Shown: one piece after another, positions 5,415 to 6,981 of the stretch
Layout of the letters: every line of letters starts with the position of its first letter
How positions within the stretch are numbered: the stretch's first letter is position 1
Source of the DNA: an uncultured Solobacterium sp.
Lineage (GTDB): Bacteria > Bacillota_I > Bacilli_A > Erysipelotrichales > Erysipelotrichaceae
Length of the DNA stretch: 6,981 bases
Assembly (NCBI GenBank): GCA_905235315.1
Contig: CAJOLG010000092.1
Span: forward strand, 1 to 6,981
Direction: 5' to 3'
Translations under genes and position numbers: made by a program
The notes under the pieces: generated by a model
The model's input: only the letters and a program-made list of their open reading frames with translations
The model's database searches: none
Told to the model about the DNA's origin: nothing

Positions 5415-6872
5415 TCAGTTCATATCAATGGAGGCTTTCGCCAGTTTGTTTGTGACCCTGGTTGTCACATCGATATACAGCTCGAGCTCCTCATCTGAAA
5501 GCTCCGATTCATCAACCTTTGAAATGGAACGGTCCATCTCCTCTGCTTTGGACATCAGCGCAAGATAATCGGTCATCATGGAAACCGGATTGTCACTGGA
5601 CGCATATTTCTGCATGAACGCAATGTACTCATCATAGAACGCTTCATAGTCATCCATGCTCTTCTGGAATTCCGGCCGGATCCCGGAAGCGGCGGGAGCT
5701 TTTTCTTCTGCCGGCTCCGGTGTGGGATCCGGTTCCGGTTCAGCGGTCTCTTCCGGTGTCGGTTCGGGTTCGGCCGTTTCCTCCGGTTCCTTATACCGGC
5801 TTACTTCAAGCGACATCCGGCCAAACTGTTCGCTTCGAATGACCAGTTCGTTTCCTTCCGCATCGGATGCGGTAAGCTTTCCGCTCCGGAGTTCATAATT
5901 CTCCCCGAACGGTGTTTCCCGGACCGCATTCATATATTCCTGTGCTTCGGAAGCAGAGATGCCGGTAAACAGCACTTTCACCATATCATTACTGTCGGTT
6001 ATGATCATACCCCGCTGGGAAGGCGGCGCCGGCAGTTCCTGCACCAGCTCGTTCAGCGGCCAGGAGATTTCCGTTGTGTTTAACGGCGCTGTCGCCTGGA
6101 TCTTCATTGTCTTACTGCTGTCGGAGTAATCCAGCGTGAGCGTATATCCTTCCCTGTCATATCCCTGAAAGTCATAGATAAGCAAATCGTCTTCCGTAAA
6201 TCCCATCGCCCGGCATCGGTCGACATACGCCGCAAACTCGCTCTGCGAATACCGTTCCACGTTTGCGCTGAAGTAATCCGGACTGTTGGACAGCACGGTT
6301 CCGTACGATGCCTCGGGGTCGGGAATATGTGCCGCGATGCCGGAAGCCGGCCATATCAGACGCACTGGTTTTTTCTGACTGAGCACCAGCGAGTACGGGA
6401 TCACCAGCAGCGCTGCCACCAGGGTCAGAACCGCACCGGGAACCTTGACTCCTCTGATATCCTTCAGCGTTCCCGTTCCCAGCATTCTCGCTCCCACAAG
6501 CAGCACCAGCTGAATGACCGCAATCACCGCCGCAAGGATCCGGCCTTCGCTGATCCCTGCCGCAAGACCCAGCGCACAGATCACGATCATGAACAGATTG
6601 AACTTTCCGGAACCTCCGTGTTTATAGTTTTGCTTTTTCGCGTCCGCTTCATACATCTTCCGGCGGTCCTGCGCATCCCGGTACTGCTGTTCCCGCAGCT
6701 GTGCTTCCTTCAGCTTTGCCTCATCTTTGATATTCACCGTATGCTCGGTACGCACAATATCATCCGTAACTTCGAAGCTCTTCCCGCAGTATCGGCAGGT
6801 CACGGTTTTTGCGCCGGCATCCGCCTCAAGAGATGCCCCGCAGTACGGACATTCCATTCCTGTCAGTTTCAT
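5415..6872 (-). CDS. Zinc-ribbon membrane protein with DUF6591-like extracytoplasmic region
   Basis: A 485-residue protein of unknown function. In order: an N-terminal zinc ribbon (Cys8, Cys11, Cys26, Cys29 in CPYCG and CRYCG); a charged helical, probably coiled-coil segment (about 48-82); three hydrophobic helices (about 91-107, 111-128, 145-164); a domain (about 185-262) with SQSEFAAYVDRCRAMGFTED and YDREGYTLTLDY segments, of the kind in proteins annotated DUF6591; a second mixed domain (about 270-358); a Pro/Glu/Thr-rich linker (362-390) containing PEETAEPEP twice; and a helical C-terminal domain (about 397-482) starting GIRPEFQKSMDDYEAF. With three TM helices the ribbon should be cytoplasmic and the large C-terminal part outside. 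The start at 6872 is preferred over an upstream in-frame ATG at 6917 because AGGAGG (6887-6882) lies nine bases before it and the zinc ribbon begins at once. Its ATG overlaps the stop of the upstream minus-strand frame by four bases, suggesting coupling. Confidence 0.8.
   Translation of the reverse strand: MKLTGMECPYCGASLEADAGAKTVTCRYCGKSFEVTDDIVRTEHTVNIKDEAKLKEAQLREQQYRDAQDRRKMYEADAKKQNYKHGGSGKFNLFMIVICALGLAAGISEGRILAAVIAVIQLVLLVGARMLGTGTLKDIRGVKVPGAVLTLVAALLVIPYSLVLSQKKPVRLIWPASGIAAHIPDPEASYGTVLSNSPDYFSANVERYSQSEFAAYVDRCRAMGFTEDDLLIYDFQGYDREGYTLTLDYSDSSKTMKIQATAPLNTTEISWPLNELVQELPAPPSQRGMIITDSNDMVKVLFTGISASEAQEYMNAVRETPFGENYELRSGKLTASDAEGNELVIRSEQFGRMSLEVSRYKEPEETAEPEPTPEETAEPEPDPTPEPAEEKAPAASGIRPEFQKSMDDYEAFYDEYIAFMQKYASSDNPVSMMTDYLALMSKAEEMDRSISKVDESELSDEELELYIDVTTRVTNKLAKASIDMN
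5730..5786 (-). repeat. Direct peptide repeat PEETAEPEP in the linker of the zinc-ribbon protein
   Basis: Residues 363-371 and 373-381 both read PEETAEPEP, encoded at 5786-5760 and 5756-5730. The surrounding linker continues in Pro, Glu and Asp (to about 390). Such rigid acidic linkers commonly separate extracytoplasmic domains. Confidence 0.75.
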
Positions 6873-6981
6873 CGTTCCTTCCCTCCTGTTAACTGCCCGC
6901 TCTGATCCAGCAGGCATTTCCGCAGATCCTCAAGCCCGGAGGCCCCTGCGATCACTTCATTGAATGTCTTCCGGTTCATTT
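6869..6981 (-). CDS. 3' end of an unidentified upstream gene, cut by the right edge
   Basis: An open frame enters from the right edge and ends in TGA at 6871-6869, overlapping the zinc-ribbon gene's start as ATGA. The visible 36-residue tail runs MNRKTFNEVIAGASGLEDLR then a short remainder ending GGKER. An ATG at 6979 could be its own start, which would make a very short peptide, but more likely it is an internal Met of a longer protein. The ATGA overlap and same orientation argue that it is a real gene in an operon with the zinc-ribbon gene. The family cannot be told from this fragment. Confidence 0.45.
   Translation of the reverse strand, partial: MNRKTFNEVIAGASGLEDLRKCLLDQSGQLTGGKER
6882..6887 (-). 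promoter_or_regulatory. Ribosome binding site that decides the zinc-ribbon gene start
   Basis: AGGAGG on the minus strand lies nine bases before the ATG at 6872, inside the last codons of the preceding frame. It rules against the longer in-frame start at 6917. Confidence 0.75.

Noticed and set aside
6327..6905. Plus-strand open frame of 192 codons
   Set aside because: It is antisense to the zinc ribbon and membrane segments of the 5415-6872 gene; its low-complexity His/Gln/Arg-rich translation is typical of a shadow frame.
6873..6917. Longer start of the zinc-ribbon gene at 6917
   Set aside because: The added 15 residues would include the Shine-Dalgarno AGGAGG of the later start and precede a zinc ribbon that normally begins near the N-terminus.

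Overview
The window looks like chromosomal DNA of a Gram-positive, Firmicutes-type bacterium, possibly Erysipelotrichia or a related gut lineage. The grounds are AGGAGG-type ribosome binding sites, a bacterial PH-domain protein, a WYL regulator, a zinc-ribbon membrane protein of a type common in gut Firmicutes, and moderate GC with a short AT-rich patch ahead of one operon. The taxonomic guess is inference from gene content. No RNA gene, CRISPR array, insertion sequence or phage gene was seen.

Layout. Positions 1-788 (minus strand) hold a two-gene unit: a small bacterial PH-domain protein (405-788) followed by the start of an SRAP/YedK-type gene for abasic-site DNA crosslinking (392 down to the left edge, cut off by the window). 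A 145-base divergent intergenic region with two short palindromes separates it from a plus-strand M48 zinc metallopeptidase (934-2262). That peptidase carries two tandem copies of a roughly 65-residue module at its C-terminus and ends at a clear intrinsic terminator. After an AT-rich promoter-like region come a WYL-domain transcriptional regulator (2492-3463) and, 25 bases later, a glycogen synthase gene glgA (3489-5312). These two probably form one operon, closed by a strong terminator. A convergent minus-strand gene (5415-6872) encodes a zinc-ribbon, three-TM-helix protein with extracytoplasmic domains resembling DUF6591 proteins. It has its own terminator and overlaps by four bases the tail of a further minus-strand gene that runs off the right edge.

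The most striking feature is the glycogen synthase. A complete GT5 enzyme (about residues 1-478) is followed by about 130 extra residues that read as a full SCP2 (sterol carrier protein 2-like) domain. A lipid-binding-type fold fused to glycogen synthase, in an operon with a ligand-sensing-type WYL regulator, suggests a layer of control over glycogen synthesis that I do not know to be described. The second notable architecture is the M48 peptidase with duplicated C-terminal modules.
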